Origin: Polyangia bacterium
Lineage (GTDB): Bacteria; Myxococcota_A; Polyangia; Nannocystales; Nannocystaceae
Direction: 5' to 3'
DNA length: 64,000 bases
NCBI GenBank assembly: GCA_030430565.1
Contig: JAUIKS010000010.1
Span: 186,001 to 250,000 of the forward strand
In this document: piece after piece, positions 42,748 through 50,100 of the stretch
Position numbering within the stretch: the stretch's first letter is position 1
Layout of the letters: every line of letters starts with the position of its first letter
The notes under the pieces: generated by a model
What the model was told of the DNA's origin: nothing
Seen by the model: only the letters and a program-made list of their open reading frames with translations
The model's database searches: none
Position numbers and translations under genes: made by a program

Positions 42748-43839
42748 TCAGGGCGCGCCGAGCGTGCCGCAGCCCGCCCGCGAGATCGCGTCGCAGTGGG
42801 TCTTGGGCTTGAAGAAGTCCCAGGCCGCGCCGCCGTAGTCTTCCTTCTGCCCGCAGCAGTGACCGTCGCACTCGGTGTCGTGGAAGGTCACCGCGTTGCC
42901 CTTCATGTCGAGGAACTCGGCGGCGGACTCGGCCGCGAAGTAGAGAAAGTCGCTCGGCGCGATTTCGAAGCGCACGGGCGTCTTGCACCGCTCGGGGTCC
43001 GGCAGCTGGTAGCCGACGCTGGTCGAGCCGCCGCAGCTGAGCTGCACGGCGGCGAAGGTGTCCTGCATCGTGAAGTAGATCTGTCCCCCGGCCCAGGCGC
43101 CTGCGGAGGCGCCGGTGGCGTAGACGCGGTCGATGTCGATGTCGTAGCGCGCGCCCACGTCGGCCATGATGTTGTAGAGGAAGCCGCGGGTCTCGTCGGG
43201 GTAGTTATCCCAGCCGTTGTCCGCGAGCCCGCCGTCGACCTCTTGGTGGGGCTCTCGCGGGGTCACGAGGATAAACTCGTGGTTGTCGAGCAGGTAGCTC
43301 CAGTCGCTCTTGGTCGCGCCTGGATCCCCGTTGTCGCCGTGGAGCGCGATGATCAAGGGGCGCGGGACGTCGTCGGGCGCGGGCGCCCAGACGTCGTAGC
43401 GGGCGTCGATGACCTCGGTCTCGTCGGCGAGGAAGGTCCCGCCCGGGTAGTCGACTTCGAAGGTGTGCCAGTCACCCGTCGGGCCGCCGGCGCCGCAGGT
43501 GTGGAAGTAGCCGTCGTCGCCATCGCCGTCGCCGTCGCCGTCGCCATCGCCATCGCCGTCGCCGTCACCGTCACCGTCACCGTCGCCGTCGCCGTCGCCA
43601 TCGCCGTCGCCATCGCCATCGCCATCGCCGTCGCCGTCGCCGTCGCCGTCACCGTCACCGGGTCCGGCGGTCGTTGTCTCGGTTGAGGTTGATTCTGTCT
43701 CGTTCGCGTCGGAGTCGGAGTCAGCGTCGGAGTCAGCGGCGGTCTCGGTCTCGAGCTCCTCACCGTCACCGGGTGTGCACGCTGACAGAAGCGCGAGCGC
43801 GAGCGTCGGGCGCAGCAGGGGCGAAATTCGAACGTTCAT
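42748..43839 (-). CDS. Lipoprotein esterase of the PHB-depolymerase/feruloyl-esterase type with (GD)24 stalk
   Basis: A 363-residue lipoprotein (signal ending LLSAC). After a Thr/Glu/Asp stretch comes an uninterrupted Gly-Asp alternation of 24 units. The alpha/beta-hydrolase domain has LIIALHGDNGDPG (oxyanion region), RVYATGASAGAWAGGQ with the nucleophile Ser in G-x-S-x-G, and the His in FHDTECDGHCCG. These are the LpqC/PHB-depolymerase hallmarks; the enzyme probably cleaves an ester on an extracellular polymer. It converges with the protease gene, stops nine bases apart. Confidence 0.84.
   Translation of the reverse strand: MNVRISPLLRPTLALALLSACTPGDGEELETETAADSDADSDSDANETESTSTETTTAGPGDGDGDGDGDGDGDGDGDGDGDGDGDGDGDGDGDGDGDGDGDGDGDGDDGYFHTCGAGGPTGDWHTFEVDYPGGTFLADETEVIDARYDVWAPAPDDVPRPLIIALHGDNGDPGATKSDWSYLLDNHEFILVTPREPHQEVDGGLADNGWDNYPDETRGFLYNIMADVGARYDIDIDRVYATGASAGAWAGGQIYFTMQDTFAAVQLSCGGSTSVGYQLPDPERCKTPVRFEIAPSDFLYFAAESAAEFLDMKGNAVTFHDTECDGHCCGQKEDYGGAAWDFFKPKTHCDAISRAGCGTLGAP
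43516..43659. repeat. Hexanucleotide repeat encoding Gly-Asp run
   Basis: 144 bases on the plus strand built of GTCGCC, GTCACC and ATCGCC hexamers, coding for 24 Gly-Asp pairs on the minus strand. Mixed synonymous codons (GCC/ACC, GTC/ATC) show the peptide has been preserved while the DNA diverged. The run tethers the esterase domain to its lipid anchor. Confidence 0.97.
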
Positions 43840-44111
43840 CGCCGTTTATTGAACACCGCGCGCGAAAGCGCGGCAGGGGGCGCGCGTGTGAGGGTTGGCG
43901 AGGGTCTCATCCCCTCACCCCCGTAGCTGGTCTGGGGTGCACGTGAGACGCGAGCGATCGTTCGCGGCGGCGGCGGGCGCAGGGGCGGGCGAAATTGTCG
44001 CGTAGCCGCGTCCGTAGTGCCGTTGTATGGGGGGATTCGCGGAGCCCCGTCCCAGCGGCCTCTCGGCGCGTCAGCTTGCGCTAGCGAGCCGGCGCGGGCA
44101 ACGTAAACCCC

Positions 44112-45017
44112 GTGTTCGACCTGCGACGGAAGAAGCGCCCGGATGATCACCGCGCGCACGCGTCGGACTGGCGAGTCGGCGTCTACCACGTGATGTTCGA
44201 GGCCGAGACCCGCGCGGGTCGGGTGTTCGACATCGCGCTGCTCGTGCTGATCCTGCTGAGCATCGTCACCGTCGCGCTCGAGAGCACGAAGTTGGGGGCC
44301 CGCTTCCACACGCCCTTCGTGGTGATGGAGTGGGTGTTCACGGCTCTTTTTACGATCGAGTACATCCTCCGCCTCGTGTGCGTGCGGCGCCCGCTCGGCT
44401 ACGCGCTCTCGTTCTACGGGATCATCGATCTGCTCGCGGTGCTGCCGACCTACGTGGGGCTCTTGCTGGGCACGCCGTCGCTGGTCGTGATCCGGATGCT
44501 GCGCTTCGTTCGCGTGCTGCGGCTGTTCAAGCTGACGCGCTTCCTCAGCGAGGCGAACAGCCTGCTCGCGGCGCTCCGGGCGAGCCGCACGAAGATCACG
44601 GTGTTCCTCGGCGCGGTCGGGATCATCATCGTGATCGTCGGGACCGTGATGTACCTGGTCGAGAGCGAGGCCGGGAGCGGCTTCGACTCGATCCCGAAGA
44701 GCATGTACTGGGCGATCGTGACGATGACGACGGTCGGCTACGGCGACATCGCGCCGAAGACCGCGCTCGGTCAGTTTATCGCGGCGTTGCTGATGATCGC
44801 GGGCTACGGGATCATCGCGGTGCCCACGGGGATCGTCAGCGCCGAGCTGGTGCGGCCGAGCTCGCCCGAGGAGGAGTCGACGCTGGTCTGCCCGGAGTGC
44901 ACGATCGAGGGGCACTACCCGAGCGCCAAGTTCTGCCGCGAGTGCGGCGCGGATCTCCGCGATGAGCCGCTCGAGCGCAAGGGCACCGGCGAGCCGGTGC
45001 CGCCTCCTCCGGAGTAG
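44112..45017 (+). CDS. Voltage-gated potassium channel with C-terminal zinc ribbon
   Basis: A 301-residue six-helix channel (GTG 44112). S1-S3 are hydrophobic; S4 carries regularly spaced arginines (VVIRMLRFVRVLRLFKLTRF); the pore has the selectivity signature TMTTVGYGDIAP. S6 follows (LMIAGYGIIAVPTGIVSAEL). The C-terminal about 60 residues are unusual: CPECTIEGHYPSAKFCRECGADL is a four-cysteine zinc-ribbon. A KvLQT/KvAP-like channel in bacteria is known, but a ribbon tail is not common and may couple to a cytoplasmic partner. The next gene converges. Confidence 0.94.
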   Translation: MFDLRRKKRPDDHRAHASDWRVGVYHVMFEAETRAGRVFDIALLVLILLSIVTVALESTKLGARFHTPFVVMEWVFTALFTIEYILRLVCVRRPLGYALSFYGIIDLLAVLPTYVGLLLGTPSLVVIRMLRFVRVLRLFKLTRFLSEANSLLAALRASRTKITVFLGAVGIIIVIVGTVMYLVESEAGSGFDSIPKSMYWAIVTMTTVGYGDIAPKTALGQFIAALLMIAGYGIIAVPTGIVSAELVRPSSPEEESTLVCPECTIEGHYPSAKFCRECGADLRDEPLERKGTGEPVPPPPE

Positions 45018-45035
45018 CGCCCGCTCGGATACCCG

Positions 45036-45836
45036 CTAGCGCCCCACGAAGCTCGGGGGGCGCCGCTCGAGCAGCGCGCGCACGGCCTCGTCGTGATCCT
45101 CGGTCCGCTGCGCGATGCCCTGGTAGGTCGCGGCCAGCTCGAGCGCGGTCTCGAGGTCGGCGCCCCAGCTGCGGTAGGCTGCCCGTTTGGTCAGGCGAAC
45201 CGCGAGCGGCGCGTTGCCGGCGATGAGCTCGGCGTACTCGCGGGCGGCGGCGAGCAGCTGCTCGCGCGGGACGACGCGGTGCACGAGGCCGATCGCGAGC
45301 CCGTCCTCGGCCGTGAGCACGCGGCCGGTGAGGACCAGCTCGAGCGCGCGCGCGAAGCCGACGACGCGGGCCAAGAGGAACGCGCCCCCGTCGCCTGGCA
45401 CGAGGCCGACCTTGACGAAGGTCGAGCCGAGCTTGGCGCCCGCGGCCGCGACCCGGATGTCGCACATGCACGCGAGGTCGAGGCCGGCGCCGATCGCCGC
45501 GCCGTTGACCGCCGCGATGATCGGCTTGTCGCAGAGCGCGATGCGCCGGGGGATCCGTTGGATGCCGTCGATGTAGCGACTGCGGAGCTCGGCCGAGCCG
45601 CCCGCGAACATGCCGACGCGATCGCGCATGCGCTTGAGGTCACCCCCGGCGGAGAATGACTTGCCCGCGCCGGTCAGGATCACGCAGCGGACCGCGTCGT
45701 CGCGCTCGGCCTCATCGAGCGCCGAGATCAGCGAGCTGACCATGGCCTCGCTGTAGGCGTTGCGCGCCTCCGGGCGGTTGAGCGTGATCGTGGCGACGTG
45801 TCCGTCGGTCGCGTAGAGCAGATCTTCCATCGGCAT
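45036..45836 (-). CDS. Enoyl-CoA hydratase/isomerase family protein
   Basis: A 266-residue crotonase-fold enzyme, probably of fatty-acid or aromatic-acid CoA metabolism. Landmarks are HVATITLNRPEARNAYS, ILTGAGKSFSAGGDLKRM (oxyanion loop), CDKPIIAAVNGAAIGAGLDLACMCDIRVA and the active-site stretch VGLVPGDGGAFLLARVVG. The usual acidic pair is seen only partly: the glycine-rich loop has P-G-D-G-G where hydratases often have a P-E-x-G-G, so isomerase or other activity is possible. ATG 45836 overlaps nothing; the kinase-like gene is divergent. Not in an evident operon. Confidence 0.88.
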   Translation of the reverse strand: MPMEDLLYATDGHVATITLNRPEARNAYSEAMVSSLISALDEAERDDAVRCVILTGAGKSFSAGGDLKRMRDRVGMFAGGSAELRSRYIDGIQRIPRRIALCDKPIIAAVNGAAIGAGLDLACMCDIRVAAAGAKLGSTFVKVGLVPGDGGAFLLARVVGFARALELVLTGRVLTAEDGLAIGLVHRVVPREQLLAAAREYAELIAGNAPLAVRLTKRAAYRSWGADLETALELAATYQGIAQRTEDHDEAVRALLERRPPSFVGR

Positions 45837-45919
45837 ACCCGGAGCTATACCAGCCGTCCGCGCGCTCCTGGGCGCGGGATCCGACCGTGACTCGATGACC
45901 CTTCGACTATGATCCGACG

Positions 45920-47344
45920 GTGACACAGATACGACCGATGCAGCGCGGGCTCGTCCCGATCGTCGCGTGCAGCGAGCTCGCCGACGCGCCGTCGCTGGTG
46001 GTGCGCTTCGCCGCCGCGCCCGACGGGCTCCCCTGGCTCCTGCGCGTCGATCGTTCGAAGGAGCTCCAGACCTTGTTTCGGGCGGTCTGCTCGGTCTTCG
46101 GGGTCTCGGACCGCGCGGAGCTGCCGGCGCGGGTCCGCGACGCGGTGGAGCACAACGTCGCCGCCGGGCTGATGGGGGTCCACGACGCGGAGCTGACCCC
46201 TGGGACATCGCGCGCCGTGTACGTGAGCCGCCGGACCGCGCGTGAGCTGCTGGGGCCGACGCTGCTTCAGCAGCTGCTCGCGCCGACCCGCGCGCCCGGA
46301 CCCTCCCGGCGCTCGCCCCCGTCGCCCCCGTCGCTGGATGACGAGAGCATGGAGGTCTCGACGGTCGCGGCGATCGCCTTGCTGCGCGGGGAGGACGAGG
46401 TGGTCAAGACCTTTGAACGCTCGGTCGCCGAGCGCAAGACGACGCGGCGGCTGCTGATCGGCCTCGAGCGCGGTCAGGCGTACACCGGGGCGGTCGCCGA
46501 CGCGAGCCGGGTGCTCCGCGTCCCGCGGGCTCCGTACCGGCCGCTGGTCGAGGAGCGGCTGACGGCCTTCGGCGACGTCGTGGCCGTGATCACCAGCACC
46601 GCGAAGACCGTCCGCGCGCCGCTGCGCGATCGCGAGGCCGTCGCCGACGCGATCGCGCGGGTGCAGCGAGATCGCTACGGCGGCCAGCTGGGGTTTGAGG
46701 TGCCCCGGGCGGGCGTGCTCGCGCGGCTCGCCGACTTCGCTGACGCGCTCGCGCGGCTGCACGCGCGCGAGCTCGTGCACGCCGATCTGTCACCGGCGAA
46801 CGTGCTGTTCACCGGGGCGACGCCGGAGGTCTTCGACAGCCTGGACGTGCCGGTCGGGATGCCGTCGACGACGGCGACGTTCTCGTGGGCGGCGCCCGAG
46901 CAGATCATCGGGCAGCCGGTCGATCCGCGCACCGACGTGTTCGCGCTCGGCAAGCTCGCGACGCGCCTGCTCGGCGGCGTGCCCTTCGGCGAGCAGAGCC
47001 ACTACGTGGTGCCGACGGGCGGCAGCGCCTCGCGGACGGTCGAGATCCTGAAGTGCGAGGGCGTGTTCGTCGACAGCGATCACTACGGTGGTCGTGGTGG
47101 CGGTGGCGGCGGTGGCGGTGACGCGCGCGCGTGGCAGGTGGCCTGGCAGGAGTTCTTGGGGAGCTGCTTGGCCTACGATCGCGGCGCGCGACCGATGGGG
47201 GCGAGCGCCTTCGCCGACGGGCTGCGCTCGCTGCTCGAGCGCCACCCGCCCGCGGGCGCGCTGAGCATCGCTGGCGGCTTTGGCGAGCTGGTCCCGCTCG
47301 AGCGCGACGGGACGATCACCGCCGCGCGTCTCTGCAGTGACTGA
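45920..47344 (+). CDS. Degenerate protein-kinase-like protein
   Basis: A 474-residue soluble protein (GTG 45920). The C-lobe of a kinase fold is recognisable at about 270-420: an LARLHARELVHADLSPANVLF segment with H287-A-D289-x-x-x-x-N294 (HRD becomes HAD), and the APE-like WAAPEQIIGQPVDPRTDVFALGKLATRLLGG. The DFG segment is not found: the matching place reads FDSLDVP. No Gly-rich loop is seen in the N-terminal part. A Gly run (GRGGGGGGGG, about 391-401) sits in a loop. It could be a pseudokinase scaffold, or bind nucleotide in an altered way. Confidence 0.72.
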   Translation: MTQIRPMQRGLVPIVACSELADAPSLVVRFAAAPDGLPWLLRVDRSKELQTLFRAVCSVFGVSDRAELPARVRDAVEHNVAAGLMGVHDAELTPGTSRAVYVSRRTARELLGPTLLQQLLAPTRAPGPSRRSPPSPPSLDDESMEVSTVAAIALLRGEDEVVKTFERSVAERKTTRRLLIGLERGQAYTGAVADASRVLRVPRAPYRPLVEERLTAFGDVVAVITSTAKTVRAPLRDREAVADAIARVQRDRYGGQLGFEVPRAGVLARLADFADALARLHARELVHADLSPANVLFTGATPEVFDSLDVPVGMPSTTATFSWAAPEQIIGQPVDPRTDVFALGKLATRLLGGVPFGEQSHYVVPTGGSASRTVEILKCEGVFVDSDHYGGRGGGGGGGGDARAWQVAWQEFLGSCLAYDRGARPMGASAFADGLRSLLERHPPAGALSIAGGFGELVPLERDGTITAARLCSD

Positions 47345-47359
47345 TGTGGTGATTGACCG

Positions 47360-48106
47360 TCAGTGGCCGCGCTGGGCCTTGAGCTTGGCGGCCTCCGCCA
47401 CGCTCAGGCACTGGTTGTCGACCTGACCGTCGCAGTCGTCGTCGAGGCCGTTACAGACCTCGATGTCGGACTTGCGCGACTGTACGCAGCGCAGCTGCCC
47501 GCCCGCGCACTGCGTCGTCCCCTGGGCGCAGACGCCGGGCTTTCGCGTGTCGCAGGCCTGACCGGTCCCGGCCAGCGCGCCGTTGTCGATCTGACCGTCG
47601 CAGTCATCGTCGAGGCCGTTGCAGGTCTCGGGCTGGCGCGGGGGCGGGGGCGCGTCGCACAGCGCCTCGCTGCCGTCCTCGGCGCAGCGCCAGGTCCCGG
47701 TCGTCTGGCAGGCGCCCTTGCCGATGAAGCACTTCGCGCCCTCGCGTTCGAAGTTGTTGTCGACGATCCCGTCGCAGTCATCGTCGAGGCCGTTGCAGGT
47801 CTCGGCGACCGGCGTGACCTGGCGCGTGCACTCGCTCCACTGCGCGTCGACGCTGCAGGAGTGGGAGCCGGCCTTGCAAGCGCCGCGGTTGACCGTGTCC
47901 TCCGGGCCCTCGTAGCAGGGCTCGACCGTCTCGGGTTTACACTCGGCGGGCGGCAGGTTGATGCTGTCGGGGTCGAGCGGCGGGCCGTCGAACGCGGGGT
48001 TCTCGACGCACGCGCCCGCGGCCACGCCGACGAGCAGGGACAGGAGCAGGGTGAGCGGCGCGGCGCGAGGCGTGCGCGGATTCGGGCGCAGGGCACGTGA
48101 GTCCAT
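47360..48106 (-). CDS. Lipoprotein with three MopE-like putative metal-binding motifs
   Basis: A 248-residue lipoprotein (lipobox GVAAGAC, Cys about 33). It has a Cys-rich N-terminal segment (CKPETVEPCYEGPED) and then three modules each opening with E-T-C-N-G-L-D-D-D-C-D-G-x-x-D, the motif called putative metal-binding or MopE-like in myxobacteria and other deltaproteobacteria. Between them are GKGACQTTGTWRCAEDGSEALC and GVCAQGTTQCAGGQLRC segments. The Asp-rich loop probably binds Ca2+. Role: surface structure or adhesion, uncertain. Confidence 0.88.
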   Translation of the reverse strand: MDSRALRPNPRTPRAAPLTLLLSLLVGVAAGACVENPAFDGPPLDPDSINLPPAECKPETVEPCYEGPEDTVNRGACKAGSHSCSVDAQWSECTRQVTPVAETCNGLDDDCDGIVDNNFEREGAKCFIGKGACQTTGTWRCAEDGSEALCDAPPPPRQPETCNGLDDDCDGQIDNGALAGTGQACDTRKPGVCAQGTTQCAGGQLRCVQSRKSDIEVCNGLDDDCDGQVDNQCLSVAEAAKLKAQRGH

Positions 48107-48225
48107 GGGTATCTCTCCAAGGTGGTGCGCGCGCGTAGCTGCGCGCGTCGATCCATGAACGCCTGCCGAGGCCCGGAGCCTTCACCGGCTGGAGAGCCGC
48201 TCTCCTGATATGCTCGCTGTCCCCT

Positions 48226-49035
48226 ATGAACGCTCTCGCGCAACACATCCTCGGCGCTGGTCTCCTGGCGATTTCGCTCGCGTGCGCGCCCGCGCCCGCT
48301 GACCAGGCGCCGACGAAGCAGGCGTCGGACGCGAAGCACGGTCACGGTGACGCGAAGCACGGCCACGGTGACGCGAAGCACGGTCACGGTGGCGTGAAGC
48401 CGAACGCCGCGCATCACGGCGGCGGTCACCACAAGCATCACCGCTTCGAGAACGCCGAGGAGTGGGCGAAGCAATTCGACAGTCCCGAGCGCGCCGCGTG
48501 GCAAAAACCCGATGAGGTGGTCTCGAGCCTCGCGCTCGCGCCGGACGCCGCGGTCGCGGACCTTGGCGCCGGCACGGGCTACTTCGCGGAGCGCTTCGCT
48601 CGCGCGGCGCCCAGCGGTCAGGTCTACGCCCAGGACATCGAGCCCGACATGGTGCGCTATTTGGGGGAGCGCGCGCGCGAGGCGGGGCTCACGAACCTGA
48701 AGCCGGTCCTAGGAGCCGCCGATGATCCGGCGCTGCCGGAGGCCGTCGACCTCGCGTTTATGTGCGACGTGTATCACCACGTCGGCGACGTCGAGGGGTA
48801 CTTTCAGAAGGTCGCGGCCGCGCTTAAGCCCGGCGGGCGGCTGGCGATCGTCGACTTTAAAAAAGACGCGCCCGAGGACGCGCCCGGTCCTCCGGCGGCG
48901 ATGCGCGTAGCTGCCGACGTGATCGTCGAGCAGCTCGCGGGGATCGGCTTTCAGCTCGAGCGGCGCGACGACGCGCTGCTCGAGTATCAGTACGTGCTCG
49001 TGTTTAAGAACAAGAAGCAGCAGGGCGCTGACTGA
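48226..49035 (+). CDS. Apparently exported SAM-dependent methyltransferase with His-rich N-terminus
   Basis: A 269-residue protein. The N-terminus looks like a lipoprotein signal (LGAGLLAISLAC, Cys about 20), followed by three 7-residue repeats DAKHGHG and then HHGGGHHKHH, a His-rich metal-binding-like tract. The catalytic part is a class I methyltransferase: motif I VADLGAGTGYFAERFA, motif II-like VYAQDIEPDMVRYL, then DLAFMCDVYHHVGDVEG and LKPGGRLAIVDFKK. SAM is not expected in the periplasm, so either the fold has another use or the signal prediction is wrong. A 3-base gap separates its stop from the RRM gene stop. Confidence 0.82.
   Translation: MNALAQHILGAGLLAISLACAPAPADQAPTKQASDAKHGHGDAKHGHGDAKHGHGGVKPNAAHHGGGHHKHHRFENAEEWAKQFDSPERAAWQKPDEVVSSLALAPDAAVADLGAGTGYFAERFARAAPSGQVYAQDIEPDMVRYLGERAREAGLTNLKPVLGAADDPALPEAVDLAFMCDVYHHVGDVEGYFQKVAAALKPGGRLAIVDFKKDAPEDAPGPPAAMRVAADVIVEQLAGIGFQLERRDDALLEYQYVLVFKNKKQQGAD
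48328..48390 (+). repeat. Three 21-base repeats encoding Asp-Ala-Lys-His-Gly-His-Gly
   Basis: Three consecutive 21-base units, GACGCGAAGCACGGTCACGG type, with one or two base differences, code for the His-Gly-His tract near the N-terminus of the methyltransferase. Confidence 0.95.
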
Positions 49036-49038
49036 GCG

Positions 49039-49515
49039 TCAGCGCTGGCGCTCGGTAGCGAGGCGGACGACGAGCGTGCGCCCGTGGAAGTCCTCTCCGT
49101 TGAGCTTGCGGATCGCCTGCGAGGCGTCGCGCCGGTCTCGCATGGTCACGAAGCCGAAGCCGCGTGAGTCGCCGGTGTCGCGGTCCGTGACGATGAAGGC
49201 GTCACTGACCGGGCCGTACTCCTCCATCATCTTCTGAAGCTCGTCGGTCGTGACGCGCCAATTCAAGCCACCAATGAACAACCGGCAGGGGATCGCGTGC
49301 GCTCGACCCGCGTCGGCGTCGGGCTCCGCGTAGATGTTGTTGACGACCTCCTCGATGGAGAGCATGTCGCCACCCTGGATCTCGTCGGCCGTGGCGATCG
49401 GGATGCCGCCGCCCGAGGTCTGATTATCGCGGCGCCGCTGCGCTTTGTCTCGCTTCTTGCGCGCCTTGTCTCGCTCGCGTTGCCGTTTACCTGCCGAGTA
49501 GTTGTTTCTTGCCAT
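49039..49515 (-). CDS. RNA-binding protein with one RRM domain
   Basis: A 158-residue cytoplasmic protein. The N-terminal about 35 residues are very basic (KRQRERDKARKKRDKAQRRRDN), and a middle acidic segment (ADEIQGGDMLSIEEVVNNIYAEPDAD) leads to an RRM with RNP2 LFIGGL and RNP1 RGFGFVTM, and the ordinary aromatic pattern (SDAFIVTDRDTGDSRGFGFVTM). Such single-RRM proteins act in cold or stress RNA handling in many bacteria. The basic tail gives extra nonspecific RNA affinity. The methyltransferase converges with it. Confidence 0.92.
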   Translation of the reverse strand: MARNNYSAGKRQRERDKARKKRDKAQRRRDNQTSGGGIPIATADEIQGGDMLSIEEVVNNIYAEPDADAGRAHAIPCRLFIGGLNWRVTTDELQKMMEEYGPVSDAFIVTDRDTGDSRGFGFVTMRDRRDASQAIRKLNGEDFHGRTLVVRLATERQR

Positions 49516-50034
49516 GTTTTCTGTGTGCGTCCCTTCGACCTGCGCTCATGTCGACAAACAGTGGTGAGCGCCGCGATTTTCTCGAGTCTCTCGATGGTTC
49601 CAACGAAGATGTGAAACAGCGCGCGAAGCAGACCCTCCACCACGCGCGCGCGACGTCGACTTTGGGGCGAGTAGCCTCGTCATCGCGTTCGGTGGAAGAA
49701 TGTGGAAGGTCGCTGGCACGCCGTCGATGTACGCCGGGTTGTACCCAGCGGCGCGAGCGGCGTGTTGAGGCTGTTGATCTCGGAGCTCAGCAGGCCGCCC
49801 GCGGCTGGCATGGTAGCGTATCCGGCTTCGCTGTCGAGCGCGGGGTCGAACCGACCCGGGCCGGACCTAGGAGAATTGGGCGCGAGCGCGTCAAACCGGC
49901 CGATTGGCGCCATTTCGACGGAATCGAGAAGGGGCGCGGCGAGCTCGGCGGCCACGTCTCGCGGGCGTTGAGCGTGTTCGTACTTGTAGGCTCACGCGGG
50001 AGCGTGGTCGGAGGCTCGATAACGGGCGCCACAA
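49516..50034. other. Long spacer without a supported gene
   Basis: About 520 bases before the conserved motif at 50035. Small frames are open on both strands but their compositions disagree with the high-GC third-position bias of neighbours, and none has a start or domain I trust. Somewhat lower GC at 49500-49620. It must contain the promoter of the RRM gene. Confidence 0.4.
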
Positions 50035-50084
50035 AAAGATCCGCCTCGCCGTGATCCGATCGGGGCGGGCCGGGAACATCAGCG
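50035..50084 (+). promoter_or_regulatory. Shared promoter-like motif, copy A (before the TPR gene)
   Basis: An A-rich AAAAAGATCCGC segment, then GTGATCCGATCG (50051-50062), seven variable bases, then CCGGGAACATCAG (50070-50082). The same pattern occurs about 2.3 kb away at 52340-52390. It lies 20-70 bases before the ATG of the TPR gene. GGGAAC resembles a -35 of ECF-type promoters, but I see no confirmed -10. Confidence 0.6.
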
Positions 50085-50100
50085 GGTGAGAGGGAACGCT

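Noticed and set aside
49509..50054. Open frame of 181 codons before the TPR gene
   Set aside because: No signal, domain or ribosome site; the codon pattern lacks the third-position G/C preference of real neighbours, and it overlaps the shared promoter-like motif.
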